Shown one piece after another: positions 1 to 13,500 of a DNA stretch of 64,000 nt. The DNA is from Parascedosporium putredinis (Eukaryota; Ascomycota; Sordariomycetes; Microascales; Microascaceae), in contig CASHTG010000017.1 in assembly GCA_949357655.1 (NCBI GenBank), positions 2,470,419-2,534,418 of the forward strand. The letters are read 5' to 3'. The notes beneath the pieces were generated by a model. The model did no database searches. It saw nothing but the letters and a program-made list of their open reading frames with translations, and had not been told where the DNA came from. The position numbers and the translations under genes were made by a program. How positions within the stretch are numbered: position 1 is the first letter of the stretch; each line of letters starts with the position of its first letter.

Positions 1-567
1 TGCAACAAGAGAACCATGCCTAAGTCACAGGGCAGCATTACTCACCTGGAATATACATATCGGGGCTATTGACATCCTCCCTTGGTGGTAGATACCACCC
101 GTCTTGGCCATTCGGTCCTGGGGCTTGCTTTCTTGACCAGGGTTTATGTCTCCATGGGAACAATACGAGAAACAGTTTGTTGATAACGTAGGAGTTGGTC
201 ACTTGGAAATATGGTTTGAGCGTGGCGAAGTTGAACCAGCGATTGACCTAGCAATATGAGCCGTTAGCGTCGTGAGAAAAATGCCGAGTGACTTCGATAA
301 TAGACGACTCACGTTTTGTTCAAGATACTCCTGACCATGCTTGAACGCCGTTTGTCCAAACTGAGCCGCAACCTGCGCGGTAGGGTCATTCATGAATTGG
401 CCATACTGCCCCCACGAGCTCCCTGTCGCCCCATGTTGGGGTTGATGCTGGTAAGGATTACCATAGCCGCCTTGTTGTGACTGTGACGAAACTGGAGGAG
501 GCGATCGCAGCTGGGGGACGGATGATACGTGCTGTGGTACTGGGTGGTGAAGGGGGAGAGTGGCCAT
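1..567 (-). CDS. YIF1: YIF1/Hrf1-family COPII vesicle membrane protein (5' part; runs off the window)
   Basis: Yif1 is an ER-Golgi membrane protein that works with Yip1 in COPII vesicle biogenesis. Two exons are visible: 567-313 and 247-46, joined by a 65-nt phase-0 intron (GTGAGT...TAG). A second donor (GTGAG) at 45-41 leads out of the window. Conserved blocks are HHPVPQHVSSVPQLRSPPP near the start, then a segment with EYLEQN spliced to VNRWFNFATLKPYF, and PRWEDV-like PPREDVNSPDMYIP before the last donor. The multi-pass membrane part lies outside the window. The start is uncertain: an upstream ATG at 583 gives MQAPSYGHSP in another frame, and restoring two bases in the G5 run at 552-556 (plus strand) would join it in frame to the HHPVPQH block. 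That arrangement looks more natural than starting at 567. The gene diverges from the SRP receptor gene. Confidence 0.85.
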
Positions 568-1323
568 AGCTCGGAGCCTGCATCATGAATGTCGAGATGA
601 AGAGCAGTATGGTGCCTCTTTGAAGCTTCCGAGGTGCGACTTGAAGCGCTAGTAGGTAACAAAGGTGGGATGGTGAGCTCAGGTGCCAGATAGGCAACTC
701 AAGGACGAGCTTAAAATCTATGACACCTCCTGTTGATGAAAGCTTCTAAAATGGACAGTTGACCTGAACACACTTGACAGCCTTCTATACAGTGCGATTT
801 CTGGACAAGTATTCTTGATGAAAGCTGACTGGACATCTCTTTCCTTGCACGTGGCGTGGCGCGCAGGGCGCCATAAGAGGCTGATATGCCAAGTACGTGT
901 CGGTATAATATCGGGTAAATTATATCTGGGCATGTGACTTGTTTTGACCGTTTGCCCTTCTCATACATATGGCTAGGAAGTGGGGTGGGCATTCTTTTAT
1001 CAGGCCAGTCATAATATTAGATGGATCGGTACATCTACAAGTATGCCCTTTCCTCGAGAAGCTCTACTATGTATGATGTTTAAGCTAAACTACCAGGATA
1101 TATCAGGAGCATTGTGGAATCACACGAACATTCTACTTCTTCACACTATCACTACTTCACAGGCGTTAGGAGCACCTCCAAAGCCCCAAAATTTTCCTAC
1201 TGATCTCACTTAGATCTTTTAGATTTAGAAGGCATCTCTACTAAGTCCACTAAGGTGCACCACTTAACATATCCACAGCTTTCTCACCCTACTAAGTCCA
1301 CTAGGATACCCTACCTACTACCA
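568..1323. other. Divergent intergenic region between YIF1 and the SRP receptor gene
   Basis: This presumably carries both promoters. A short motif (CTAAGTCCACTA, then CTAAGTCCACTAGG) occurs twice just upstream of the SRP receptor start, around 1239 and 1292. No further gene is supported. Confidence 0.5.
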
Positions 1324-3585
1324 ATGTTAGATACATTCACGATATTGACCACTTCTGGAGTTGTCCTTTGGTCCCGATCCTACACGGCAATTAGCCCCTC
1401 AGTAATCAATAACTTCATTTCCGATGTTTTCATAGAAGAGAAAGCTACAGCTTTCGGTCTGAAAGATGCCTCTTCTGCCCAACTCAACCCACCCTATCAA
1501 AGCGAGCAGCACACCCTTAAATGGGCCCTAGTGAAGGAATTAGGTGTCATCTTTGTCGTGAGCTTTTATCCCCTTTTCATGTCTATTTTACTTAATGATA
1601 AGGATTACCTAGCTTACTCCGATTTAATAGGCTGTATATCGATCACTCCTTCACCTCTCGTGGGTCGACCAGTTTGTGGATAATATTAAGACTATCTTTG
1701 TTGGGCTCTATGGAGAGCAGCTTAAGAAGCCTAATACAACGCTCGTTCAGTGCACAAAATTCGACAACTACTATGATCAGCAGGTTCGCGCTTTGGAAAA
1801 AGCCGGTATACATATTGAGCAGGACGGCCTTTCGGAGACGAGTCTCGAAGGCCACCGGAGTAAGGATGATCCTAGCTCAGTCATATCACGCCTTGGACCT
1901 CACCGTATGGCTTCCCCAGGAGTTCCAAGTTGAAAAATAAATTGGCGCGCTAATATGAACCAGGCCAAACTACCACACACAACGCCACGGATGAGGATCC
2001 TATTGCTGAGAGCCCCAGTACGTCCCGACCCTCTACGCCAGCTTCAGGAAGTTTGATGGAGCCACAGGGACTGGCAGGCAAGATGTCAAGGCGCCAGCGT
2101 AAGATACAGCAGGCGTCCTCCACTGCGGCGTCCTCAGGGGACGAGTCGCCAAGACGCAAGGCCAAGACCACAAAAGTGCAAAAAGGGAGGAAATGGGATG
2201 CCGATGGGATGGCTACAGAGGATGATGATATACGGCTTGACTATTCTCTGAAGCGTGAGGCACAGGGTGATCAAGATGGTGACCAGGGAAAGCTCTTAGG
2301 CGTGGAGAGTGTTGCTCCGTCTACGTGGGGAGCCACGACCTCTAAAGGGCAGTTTTTACTAAAGGATCTTGACGATGAGGTCCAGGGCTTTCTAGATTCT
2401 GCTCAGGAGCGCTCTAGCGTTACCTCTGAAAAGTATAACACGTCCGGCGGCCTTGTTGGCTCTGGCCTGGTCGCAATCACCGGCATGTTGCGCAATGTTG
2501 TGGGCGGAAAAGTACTTACTAAAGAAGACTTGGATAAGGCAATGAGGGGGATGGAAGATCACCTATTGAAGAAGAACGTGGCAAGGGAAGCTGCGATCCG
2601 ACTCTGCGAAGGAGTGGAAAAGGAGTTGTTAGGAGTGAAAACGAGCAATTTTGAGAGTAAGTTGGAAATACGGGTCATCAAGAGCATGCTCGCTTTCGAC
2701 CATCTTCTAATACTGCTTTATTGATGGTAGGCATCAACGCAAAGATCAAGTCGGCTATGGAGGCATCTTTAACGAAGATGCTCACTCCTACATCCTCACT
2801 AGACCTGCTCCGTGAGATCGACGCCATCACAAACCCACCAAAAACGTCGGAACGTCAGCGTCGCCCTTACGTCATGTCAATTGTGGGTGTCAACGGCGTT
2901 GGGAAGTCTACTAATCTTTCTAAGATTTGCTTCTTTCTTCTACAAAACAAATACAAGGTCCTCATTGTTGCTGGCGATACGTTCCGGTCCGGCGCTGTGG
3001 AGCAACTAGCGGTCCATGTGCGGAATCTGAAGGAGCTCACATCACGTGAAGGCGGGCAGGTAGAGCTCTACCAAAAGGGATATGGGAAAGATGCAGCCGC
3101 CGTGGCGAAGGATGCTGTTTCCCATGCTGCTATGGAGGATTTTGATGTTGTCCTCATTGACACGGCGGGTCGTCGCCATAATGACCAGCGGCTCATGTCT
3201 TCTTTAGAAAAGTTTGCCAAGTTTGCCCAGCCGGACAAGATCCTCATGGTTGGAGAAGTGAGCAATCCCATTCCCTCATTCTTTTTTCCACCGAATACCT
3301 GATGGGACGCAAGCTAAATTTGTTCGATCTCGCTAGGCATTGGTAGGAACCGATTCCGTCGCACAAGCGCGAAACTTCAATACAGCTTTTGGATCAAGCA
3401 GGACACTAGATGGCTTTATCATCTCAAAGTGCGACACGGTGGGCGACATGGTTGGTACTCTTGTCAGCCTCATCCACGCTACTCATGTACCGGTGCTTTT
3501 TGTCGGTGTTGGCCAGCACTACTCAGATCTAAGGAACTTCTCGGTGAAGTGGGCGGTGGAGAAACTTCTTTCTAGCACATCTTAA
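1324..3585 (+). CDS. SRP101: Signal recognition particle receptor alpha subunit (docking protein)
   Basis: This GTPase receives the SRP-ribosome-nascent chain complex at the ER membrane. Five exons, 1324-1557, 1631-1859, 1964-2656, 2731-3257 and 3337-3585, join in phase to 643 aa, the usual size. Introns are 73, 104, 74 and 79 nt with GT-AG ends. The N-terminal SRX domain (residues about 1-155, MLDTFTILTTSGVVLWSRSY onward) binds the beta subunit. A charged linker follows (SRRQRK, ASSGDES). The C-terminal NG domain has G1 GVNGVGKST (about 438-446), DTFRSGAVEQL, G3 DTAGRRH, G4-type SKCD and GVGQHYSDL. All GTPase motifs are intact and there is no frame break. The start at 1324 begins the conserved SRX sequence; earlier in-frame codons are probably leader. 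Certainty is high. Confidence 0.95.
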
Positions 3586-4710
3586 GTAGGCGAGGCGAAA
3601 AAGGCAGAGCTAGGATACACCCCGGGCTGTTCAGGGAATGAAGCTTGTTATTAGAACATTGAAGCGATTTGTTGAGTAATGCTCACTCGCCGAGTGTATT
3701 CTTAGTGGCCTCATCATGCATAATTTACTCATGGCTTTTTATGTAATTTGTCAACTCTCTTGCTGTTCACTTATATATGATAGATAACTAAACTTTATGT
3801 TAAATCATAATACCATCATCATATAAATGTCATCATTAAAGATAAAAATTTTATCTTTAAGAACGTATCTTTACAAAAGACTTTTTAATCTAGACATACT
3901 CTCTGTTACGACTAAAGGTCATACCAACTAGCTTCTAGATAGCTGAGCTGTTAGCAAGCAATTAGAGAAATATAGTGATCTCTAGATCTGCAATGGGATA
4001 CTTGAATGAACGGGGCAGCACCGACTCCAGGTGTCTCCCAGCTCGCACTCCGCACCGACTCCCCACTCCATGCGCACCCATTACGCGAGGATTACCCGAT
4101 CCATTGGGTTGGGACCGACATCCCAGCGATAGCTCAGCTCGGGTGAAGGGCCGGAAAAGTCTCGAAGACGAGTCAGTCACCTACTAGATAGGAAGCAAAG
4201 GGCAGAATCGAATTATAAAAGAAGAGGCGTAATCGTAGAGCCCAGAAAGTAAGGAGGGCTCTGCAAGCTGAAGTTTACACTCGCGATTCTGCGAACTCAC
4301 ACCGAATACTGTTACAACTTTGCTGGCGTCGCCAGCTGTCGTCAGTGAACCGGAGTTCACTGTGGGTGGCAACACTCACAGTCTGTCTACAAGGCAACGT
4401 CGTCGACTGGTTACCGTTGGTTCCCAGTCGATGCGGCCGGTTACTGTTGGCTCCCGTGGCTGGCTGATCGGTTGACGTGCAGACTGTCGTGTTCACTTAT
4501 TCCTAGTGATGATGGACGAGCGGTTGTGCTTGCTGATTGTAAGCAGTCGCAGGCTACCTGGAATCATGTATAGTATTTTCACTATAGTATGAAAAGTAAG
4601 GTAAGAAAGTTCATGTCTGTTCTAACTCCTGAGTCTATCTTATCTACTTGCCTTTTATACCTGTTCACTAGTACACATGCTAGCTGCTTAAGTCGCCAGT
4701 TAGTTATCTA
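3586..4710. other. Gene-free flank between the SRP receptor gene and the LTR element
   Basis: It contains the 3' untranslated region of the SRP receptor gene, a locally AT-rich stretch (about 3720-3900) and a perfect 25-nt palindrome. Short ORFs at 3960-4500 have no recognisable content. Confidence 0.5.
3836..3860. repeat. Perfect 25-nt inverted repeat
   Basis: Two 12-nt arms (TTAAAGATAAAA and its exact complement) flank a single central A. It lies about 250 nt past the SRP receptor stop codon, in AT-rich DNA. It could be a hairpin in the 3' region, a bidirectional polyadenylation area or chance in low-complexity sequence. Confidence 0.6.
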
Positions 4711-4897
4711 TATAGGAAATAGGATCACTAGAACAGATAAAGAAAAAGGGGTCCTAAAGTAGGAGAAAAAGTAATGATAATAAAAGGGGGAAATAGTTCC
4801 TAGAAGGGGAACCATTTCCTATCTAAATAGGTATATATAGGTCATACTGATCAGGGCACTACTAGCAGTAATACTCTAGTTAGCCCTCCTACTAATA
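4711..4897 (-). repeat. LTR copy (3' LTR if the element reads on the minus strand)
   Basis: It matches 10327-10512 along its whole length, including a shared tract with GATAAAGAAAAAGGGGTC and AGGAGAAAAAGT, and ends ...CCCTCCTACTAATA. Differences from the other copy are nearly all C/T or G/A, with each copy mutated at different sites. It keeps far more C and G than the element's interior. Confidence 0.85.
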
Positions 4898-7800
4898 CCC
4901 CCTCTTAAACTAAGTATACCTCTCTATCTATAATACTAGAAAAGCTAATATTAGGAATAAAAGTAGAAAGCTCCTTTTAGCTTTATATCTCTAAATATAT
5001 AATAAAAATATCTCTTATAAAGAGATAATAGCTATCTATAGATACTAAATAAAATTAGAATATTTAACCTTTTCTAATAGCTTTATTAGTCTATTAACTA
5101 GTATAATATCTATTTTTATATATCTTAAGTTAAATATCCTCCTTTCTATAGCTTAAATAATCTATTTATATCTAAGGTTAATATACTTTATCTATATTAT
5201 CTTAAAAAGTTAAGAACTTATATTATTATATTTTAACTATCTATTATTAATATTAATAGTTTCTTAAATAGATATTTAAGATCTAACTATTATAGTAATT
5301 TCTATATCTATAGAAGTATTTACCTAGTTAGTAAAAGATTTATAAATTCTACCTCTATTATAGATAAGGCTATTAGCTATTATCTACTATTTTTCTATAT
5401 AATTAATACCTTAATAGTAAAAATAATATATCTAACTATTAAGATCTAGTTAGTATTATTAGTAAAAGATATATTAAAAGTTATAAATAGCTCTCTTATA
5501 ATCTTTATTATAACTTCTCTATTAAAAACTAATCTTAGTAACTATATATTAGTTAGATATTATAGTAAATATTTTATAATATTAAGATATTATCTATTTA
5601 GATTATAGTTTATTTTTATAGTTTTATAATAGTAAAATAGATATCTAAATAAATATCTATTATTAAATAGTTTAGATAGCTAATTATCTTCTAATATTAG
5701 TAGATTATATTTATATCTATATCTTTTCTAGTTATAAATAGAGGGTTTTAAATATTATTAGTAATAGTATTTTTATTAGATTATTATCTATTATTTTAAA
5801 ATATTTAAAGATTTCCTTATATATTTTATTTAATATAAAAAATTAGCTTTCTTTTTATTATATTTAATCTAAAAGCTAAAGAACTCTTTAATAGGGTTTA
5901 TATCTTTTAGCTTATAGAAAGAGGATAGACTTCTCTTAATATCTATAATAATTACTAGTAAAAAGCTATAATTAGGTAATTATTAATATATATAAAAATA
6001 ATAATATTAGTACTATTATATCTTAAGAGATAAGGTTTATTATCTACTAGTTTAAAGCTTATCTTCTTTATCTATTTAGTAATATATTTAAACTATTATA
6101 ATAATACCTATTATAAGCTATATAAAGCCTTTTAAATATAGTAAATATATTAATTATTAAGATCTTTTAGTTTTAATAGCTATTTAATATATATATCTAT
6201 ATTATCTAATATTAATATAATAAGGAAAGTAATATTAAAGTTATATATATTATAATCTTAATCCTTTTATATAACTATTATTAAGAAAGCTTTTAAAGTT
6301 ATTATATTAGCTATAATAGAATAGAGCTTAGATAGATCCTATTACCTAAGCTAAAAGTTACTATAAGTAACCTATTAAACTTAATATCTTATAACCTCTC
6401 TTATAATATTTATCTTTATTATATATACCTATTTACTAGAAAGGACCTTTATATTCTTTAGTTATTTTATAAGTATCTATACCCTCTTTCTTTTTAAGGC
6501 CTCTTTCTACTCCTTTATAGTAGGAAGCTAGTATTCTTTAAAATCCTTATATTTTATAGCTTATTTATATATTTATAAAAGCCCCTTTTAATAGTAGCTA
6601 AGGTAATAGCTAATACTAAAGTTATTAGAGACTTTTATAGCCTTTTTCTATATTATTAGTAAGTTTATCTAAAAAAGAGGTCTTTTTATAAATATAAATA
6701 AAATAAATATATCTTTTATATAGTAAATTATCTAAGCTATAGCTATTAAATATATTATTAGTAACTATTAAACTAATATCTAGATCTTCTAATACCTTTT
6801 CTAAAATATTAATAATACTTAGATAAATTATAGTAGAGAAAGCTTTTAGTAATAAAGTAAAGGTAAGTAATTACTATAGTTTATCTTATAGGAATTCCTT
6901 CTTATAATATTTAGTAATATATCTATATTTATATTCTTAAGTAGATAATATAAAAGGATATATTTCCTTAGTTATTAGTTTATTAATAGTAGACTTACTA
7001 TTAATACCTTTTATTTTTAGATAGATATTTATCTTAATATAGATTATATTATTAATAAACTTAATATTAGCTTTTACTAATTTTTTAATTTCCTCTTTAA
7101 TATTAGTTAATAGTTATAAAGAGTATTTTTAGAACTTTATATCTTTTATTTAAAAGATCTTTTTAATATTTAATATATAGATATTATAAATATATTTATA
7201 TAAGCTATTATACTTTATTAGATACCTTTTTATTATATATAACTTTATCTTTACTATTTTATTAAGCTTATAAACCCCTTTTTAAAGTATATAAGCTATA
7301 TATCTAAAAGGTCTAAGATACTTTAGATATAGCTTTATAACTACTCTTTTAAAACTAATATATTTAGCTAGTTTCTTATATAAGCTAATAAAATCTTTAA
7401 TAATAGATATTAGTAATAAGTTTAGAATTATAACTATAGTTTTTACTATATAGATCTATAATATATTAGGAAGTTTTATCTAATATAATAAGGTTTATAT
7501 ACTTTTAATAATAACCTTACTATTCCTTTCTATAATATTATTCTATATAAAGATATCTAGAGCTATAATATTAAAAATATATCTAATCTCTTTTAAAAAT
7601 TATCTATTAATAGGTTATAGATCTCTCTACTATTATTAATATATAATATTAGTAGTTTTAAGCTAGTTTAGATCTCTTAAAAGTATAGAAGTTAAAAACT
7701 ATCTTTATAATAGTTTAAGCTATTTTATCTTAAATAGTATATAGCTATTAATATCTAATTAAATATTCTATAAAGTAGATAATATAATAAAACTATAATA

Positions 7801-10326
7801 GTAATAGAGGTTTTACTTTAATAAAGTTAATATAAAATTCTCTAAGTAAAAGTAATATAGATATATACTTCTTACTAATAATAACTATTACTTTTAATAT
7901 ATAATATACTTTATAATAAAATTTCTTAATATCTTCTTTATTAAAAATAATATTTATCTTATAATTAACTTTAATTACTTTTAGTTTACTAATATAGCTA
8001 AGTTTCTAATACTATAGATAATAATTAGTTTTTATAATAAAATAGATTATCTCTAAAGGTTACTTATATAGTTCCTTAAATAGTTAAATAAATAGATCTT
8101 TTAAAAATATACTTATAAGATATATTATAATAATATCTCCCTTTTTAATAATAGATAAGAGAATAATTTAATCTTAGAATATTAATTAGTAATTAATATC
8201 TAAATAGAGTAAATATTACTTTTATATAAAAATAATAAATAACTTATTATCTTTAATATATAAAAGAGATTATCCCCTATTAATAATATTAAAACTATTA
8301 CTATAGTAATACCTTATATTAATTAGATTTATAAGTATATTTAAAAGATATAGAGCTCTTTAAATCTCCTAAGGAATAAGATTACTATCTATATCTTTTA
8401 CTTAAAACTTAACTATATTAATATTTAATAGGAAAGATAATCTAGAAATTCTAGATATCTTCTTATTAAAAATAGCCTTTTATTAAGTTTTATAAACTAT
8501 TTCTAATTATTAAAAATTATTTCCTAATTATTAAAATTAAAAATAATATTATTAAAAGCTAATCTTTTACTAATAATACCTATTAAAATATTAGTTATAA
8601 TAAAAGTTATAATTATTATAAAGTTTAAGCTTTTAGAAAATAATATTAATAAAATAAATATAACTATTATCTTCTTCTTATTTTACTTTATATCTTTCTA
8701 ATATTATTATATTATAGCTTTACCCTTTTTAATTATTAACTATTAATAAGAGGTATTTTCTATATAAACCTTACTAAGATATTCTAACTTTATTTAGTTA
8801 AAGAATAATATAAAGTAGATAGTATTTATATAATACTTTTATAATATTTATAAATTAATATTTTATAAGCTTAAAAGGTATAAGAGCTTTTAAACTTATT
8901 AGATATTCCCTTTTTCTTAAAAGCTTAATCTTAATATAGAGGGGCTTTAAAATAGTTTTAGCTAACTTTAAGATAATAGTTAAAGTATTTATTACCTTTA
9001 TCTTCTCTTATCCCTCTAATATCTAAATTTTTTAAAAGATATCTTTATAGTTAAAATTCTTCTTTATAACTAGCTAACTATATAGGTCTCTATTAAAATC
9101 CTAAATTAAGTTTAAAAAAATATAAATAGCTTATTTTTCTATAATATATCTATTAGTAAAAAGTTTATTATAAAGTATATAAAAATATATAAATATAGCT
9201 TCTATAAAAGTAAACTAGATATAGTAAATATTTAAAAACTTTTAAAAATATTAGCTATCTTTTTAATATTATCTCTACTAATTATATTCTTAATAGCTTT
9301 CTATAATAAGGTAAGATCTTTAATAGTAAGTTTAAAGTTAGAATTATAAATATAAGCTTTTACTAATAAAGAAAGTAATCTTTATATAATATTAAAAATA
9401 TTAGTTTAAGTTATAACCTAGATAGAAAATACTAAGTTATTATTAGATAGAATAATATTATCTTCTATATATTTAATAAGGCTAGTATATTTTAAGTAAG
9501 TCTTAATTATTATTAGCTAATCTTTATAATTATTTTCCCTTTTAAAGAGAGATATCTAATAAAGTAGTCTTCTTTAAAAATATAGTTAGGTTATTAACTA
9601 TTAAAGTAGATATTAAAGGTTAGGTTATAATCTTTTAAGGTATAAGTTAAGTAGAAAAAATAGTTTCCTTTATATTATTAATATTAGCTATAGATTTATA
9701 GTAGGTTTATAATAAAACTTAAATCTATATTAGACTTTAAACTTATATATTCTCTATAACTTTTAATCTAGATATTAAGCTTAATATAATAATAATATTA
9801 TCTTTATTACCTTTTTCTATATTTTCTTTAAGTTCTACTAGAATATTAATTATATTTTTATTAGATACTTTAACTAGTTTTATAATAATCTTAACCCTCT
9901 TATCTATAATACTCTCTATTTCCTTTACTTTTAATTTAGTAACTTTAATCTTAAAACTCTCTAGGAAAAGGGAGTTATTATCTTCTCTAATTATTACCTA
10001 ATTACTTATAATAATAGTATAGGTAATATTAAGCCTTCTAGCCTTAGAGCTTTTAGGTTCTAAATATCTATTAGATATTTATTATAAAAAAGTTTACTAA
10101 TAAATAGTTTCTTAAAATAAGTAATTACCCTATTAATATAAATCTTTATAATTAAAGAAAGTTAGATAGCTATCTTATAAAAATAGGTTTTATAATATTA
10201 TAATAAAGGGTTCCTTTATTAATAGTAGCTTAAAATATTATAATAAATAGATAGTAATATTCTTAAAATAGGTTATATAGTATCTTATTATAATAATAAG
10301 GGTAGAGTAAAATAGGGTTTATAACC

Positions 10327-10512
10327 TATAGGAAATAAGATTATTAGAATAGATAAAGAAAAAGGGGTCTTAAAGTAGGAGAAAAAGTGATAATAATAAA
10401 AGGGAAATAGTTCTTAGAAGGGGAACTATTTCTTATCTAAATAGGTATATATAGGTTATACTGATCAGGGGCACCACTAGTAGCGATGCTCTAGTCAGCC
10501 CTCCTACTAACA
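10327..10512 (-). repeat. LTR copy (5' LTR if the element reads on the minus strand)
   Basis: Direct repeat partner of 4711-4897. It ends ...CCCTCCTACTAACA, so on the minus strand it starts with the canonical TG. Normal-GC DNA resumes immediately after it. Confidence 0.85.
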
Positions 10513-13500
10513 GTCTACGCTAGCTGGCCTCCTTGCTTACTTATATGCTGATGGTGTTGATAGGTGTTATGACTTTTCTATCTATCTAGTAACAAATACT
10601 CTCCATCTCCCCGCCGTAGTCAACCCCATCTCCTGCTTAAGTGTGCCTCTACATATAACCCTTTATAAGATCACTATAAAGGTTACTAATCCTCGAGGGT
10701 GGGTATCACTTATTACTTATAAGATATAATAGTCACGATAGAATAGCTCGCTATTAAGGTTAGCTCTTGCTTACTTATCAGCACTCGCTGACCAAGCTAG
10801 GATTACGAGCGAGGCGCCAGCCGGCTGTCAAAAACCTCGTTGTTGCAGGTTAGCTGAAAGTCAAGCTGTTCGGCAAGCATCAATTTGAGCAAGCTAGCCA
10901 ACCATGCCAAACATGTACACTAGGGCTTGCTAGTGTACTTTTCTCAATGCTTGGTTGGTTACAGGCAGGTTGGTCAGCTTCGATTTGATTCATGGACAGA
11001 TCAATGGATACCTCGGTAGACAATGGATCCATCGTCGAATCTACTTCCTAAGTACCGAGGGTAGAGCGTGGATATTGAAGTCTGAAAGCTCGTGCACCTT
11101 CCAAGTCCTACTCCAGCTGTTTCACGCATCCATCCATCAATTGTTCCTTTGTATCCCCTGGTTGATCACAGATAAGCCGCCTCCCGAAGCCAGCGCCAGG
11201 GGTTCGGGCCCGATTTATGATTCCCCTGTTCCAGTTCCAGTAGACTGGCTACATGTACCGAGGTATTCCATTGTCACTATTACGAATACCACCACCGAAC
11301 CACTCAGATTTAGATCCTAGGTTGTTGTATTATGGATGGATCAGCCAGTGGTTGGTGGCATTTTCTCTTAGTTTCAGATCGCCGGCCCGCCCCCTAGAGA
11401 GGGAGTTGCATGCTGGTTTGACGCTTCACGCAGTTGACGGCTCTGCTTCGGATCCCTGAAGAATCGCCAGTTTTTGGTTTTAGCTTTGAGGAAATCGGCC
11501 CACCATCGACCCTTTGACCTCCTGCACGGAGAATGTGCTCAGGAGTAATCCGAGTCGCCCGCTAGACGAGCGCATGGATTAATAAGAGCCATGTTATCCT
11601 CGCACTATCTATACATGTGCAGATAAATATATATTGGATACCCTGGGAGTCCAAACCATCCAGAGCATCAGTTCCCGGCTCTGCTCCTCCTCTCTCTTCA
11701 AGTCCCCCCACCCCGCGTCCTCCCTCGGGGGCTCTTCACAACCCAACCCACACCCCTATCTCACGCATTGTCTTGCGTAAGGATAGGCGCAACAGGGCAA
11801 GTCGGCTTTGTTGCCAACTGCCCCAATAGATCACGCACCACAATTTGATCTATCTCGGCCAGCCCGCTCTCCGCGTGCAGGCCCTGCCAGAGGGGCTCTT
11901 CTCAATACACGGATGTACCTCTTTATAATCCCCCTTCAGACAACAACCGAGAGGGGGACGTGTCCACCTCTCCCACCTCTCGACATTGAAAAATCATAAA
12001 GTTTACAACCATGGCATTGGCCCTCTTGCCAATTCCTCTTATCAAGTTGAGTTATCCTTGATCCTTTTTGGCCCGTTGTCACGCCTCACAACCGGTCGGG
12101 AACGCGGTGTGCTCGCGGGCCCCTCACAGGTTCACGCCACACTCGGTGGTGAACTCGGCCTACCTTCCAGTGTCGTCGCGGGACCCGGGCGCTGGGAGAC
12201 GATTTTGGAAAATCTGCCGCGCCAAGCACCTGGACTTGGTTCCTTCGTCCCATACAACCTTTGCCTCTCACCCAGTTTGTGGTAGTGAGTTGCATCTGGC
12301 GACTGCCCTTCGAGACCTTTCCTTTTGGAGAAAGAAAAGAGAACACGCCTCGTCCTTCCGTTCCAACCTCCAACAGACCGGGAGAAAGATTCAACAACCC
12401 TGCTAGAGCTCCCCTACGATCCCTAGAATGGAGACCTGTCGCACCGTTTGCTCCGCCCATAGATCAGGCTTGAAGCAGATCGGCTTGACGACTAGCGTTT
12501 CTTCTGGTCGAAGTAGCGCAAGCTCGCACCGCCTTTCCGTTTTCCTTCTGGACTGTTAGAGAGAGAAGATGATGCGCAAGATCTTGCTAGACGGCCCCCT
12601 CTCTACCCATAGCCCTTTTGGCCCTTGCAAGGGCATGTCCCGGAGCTTCTCCCCATTCTGTGTTCGTTAAGTTGGAGTGGGGCTCGGGGATCACATCGGG
12701 ATGAACATTCGTATGAGCCCCGCTTCACCTACATGTAACGTCAACAGAATCAAATACTCGAGTCAGCGACCCGACGCGTTGGTTGCGGAATAGCGCCGCA
12801 TGGTATGAGGTCGTAGGCCACAGCCTCCAAGGTTGATATTATTCCCTTGTTGACGCCGTCGGCCCGCGAAACTTACTCTGCGATGAGAGTCTGAATCTCC
12901 TAACCGCCTCTCCATATGAGGCGCCCAGGATAGATTCCTCTTGGCCGCTTTGACTCCTTGAGGGTGACCCTAGCATTTTCGGGGGCTTCTTACATATCCT
13001 TTTCTCCCTCGTCCCTTTCATCTCGTTTTAGGGGACAGTCAACACCTGTTCACCTTGATTTTCTTTCGTGTGTCCGCCGACTTTCCGAGCCGACACTCAC
13101 GCCCATCTCAACGCCGATTGTTGGGCAACCCCAATAAAGCATTGTGGATATTAGACGGTCGCTGAACCTAGCGACTTCTATAATATAGTGCCAGACAAAC
13201 CCTTTGCGATTGTAATGAGACCTGTCGAAGGTTCTTGCTGGAACCTAGACCTCTATGTGTTCGGGGTCTCGTTGTCTCACCGTTAATAGCTAGTATCAGA
13301 CGTAAAAACAAATACAAGCGGTTCCAAGTTTTAATATAGGCTTCGTATTCACAACAAAAATTTGCCAAAGAAATTATGGTGATTATCTCGGAATGGTGGC
13401 CATAACCTAGCCGTCTCTAATATGGCGTGTCTTTTTGACCCGAATCAGGGTCTCCTCAACTTGGCGCGCTACAGGAGTGCGAGGCTTGGATGTCAAGGGC

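Larger units (their letters stand above)
4711..10512 (-). mobile_element. RIP-degraded LTR retrotransposon, complete with both LTRs
   Basis: Direct repeats of 187 and 186 nt bound a 5.8-kb element. The candidate 5-bp target duplications are ATCTA (4706-4710) and GTCTA (10513-10517), differing by one G/A change that RIP would explain. On the minus strand the LTR begins TGTTAGTAGG in the 10512 copy (TATTAGTAGG in the 4897 copy). A purine tract AAGAGGGGG (4906-4898) abuts it, which is where a polypurine tract belongs, so the element probably reads right to left. The candidate primer-binding site starts GGTTATAAACCC (10326 downward). The interior is riddled with stops, and I see essentially no CA, TG or CG dinucleotides in the lines I checked, so gag and pol cannot be read. 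Size and short LTRs suggest a Copia- or small Gypsy-type element, but the superfamily is not established. Confidence 0.85.

Noticed and set aside
4711..10512. Assignment to a named retrotransposon superfamily
   Set aside because: No protease, integrase or reverse transcriptase motif survives, so LTR length alone does not decide.
12086..12460. 124-codon minus-strand ORF (and overlapping plus ORFs)
   Set aside because: Arg/Gly-rich shadow of pyrimidine-rich DNA, overlapping ORFs on the other strand, no family features.
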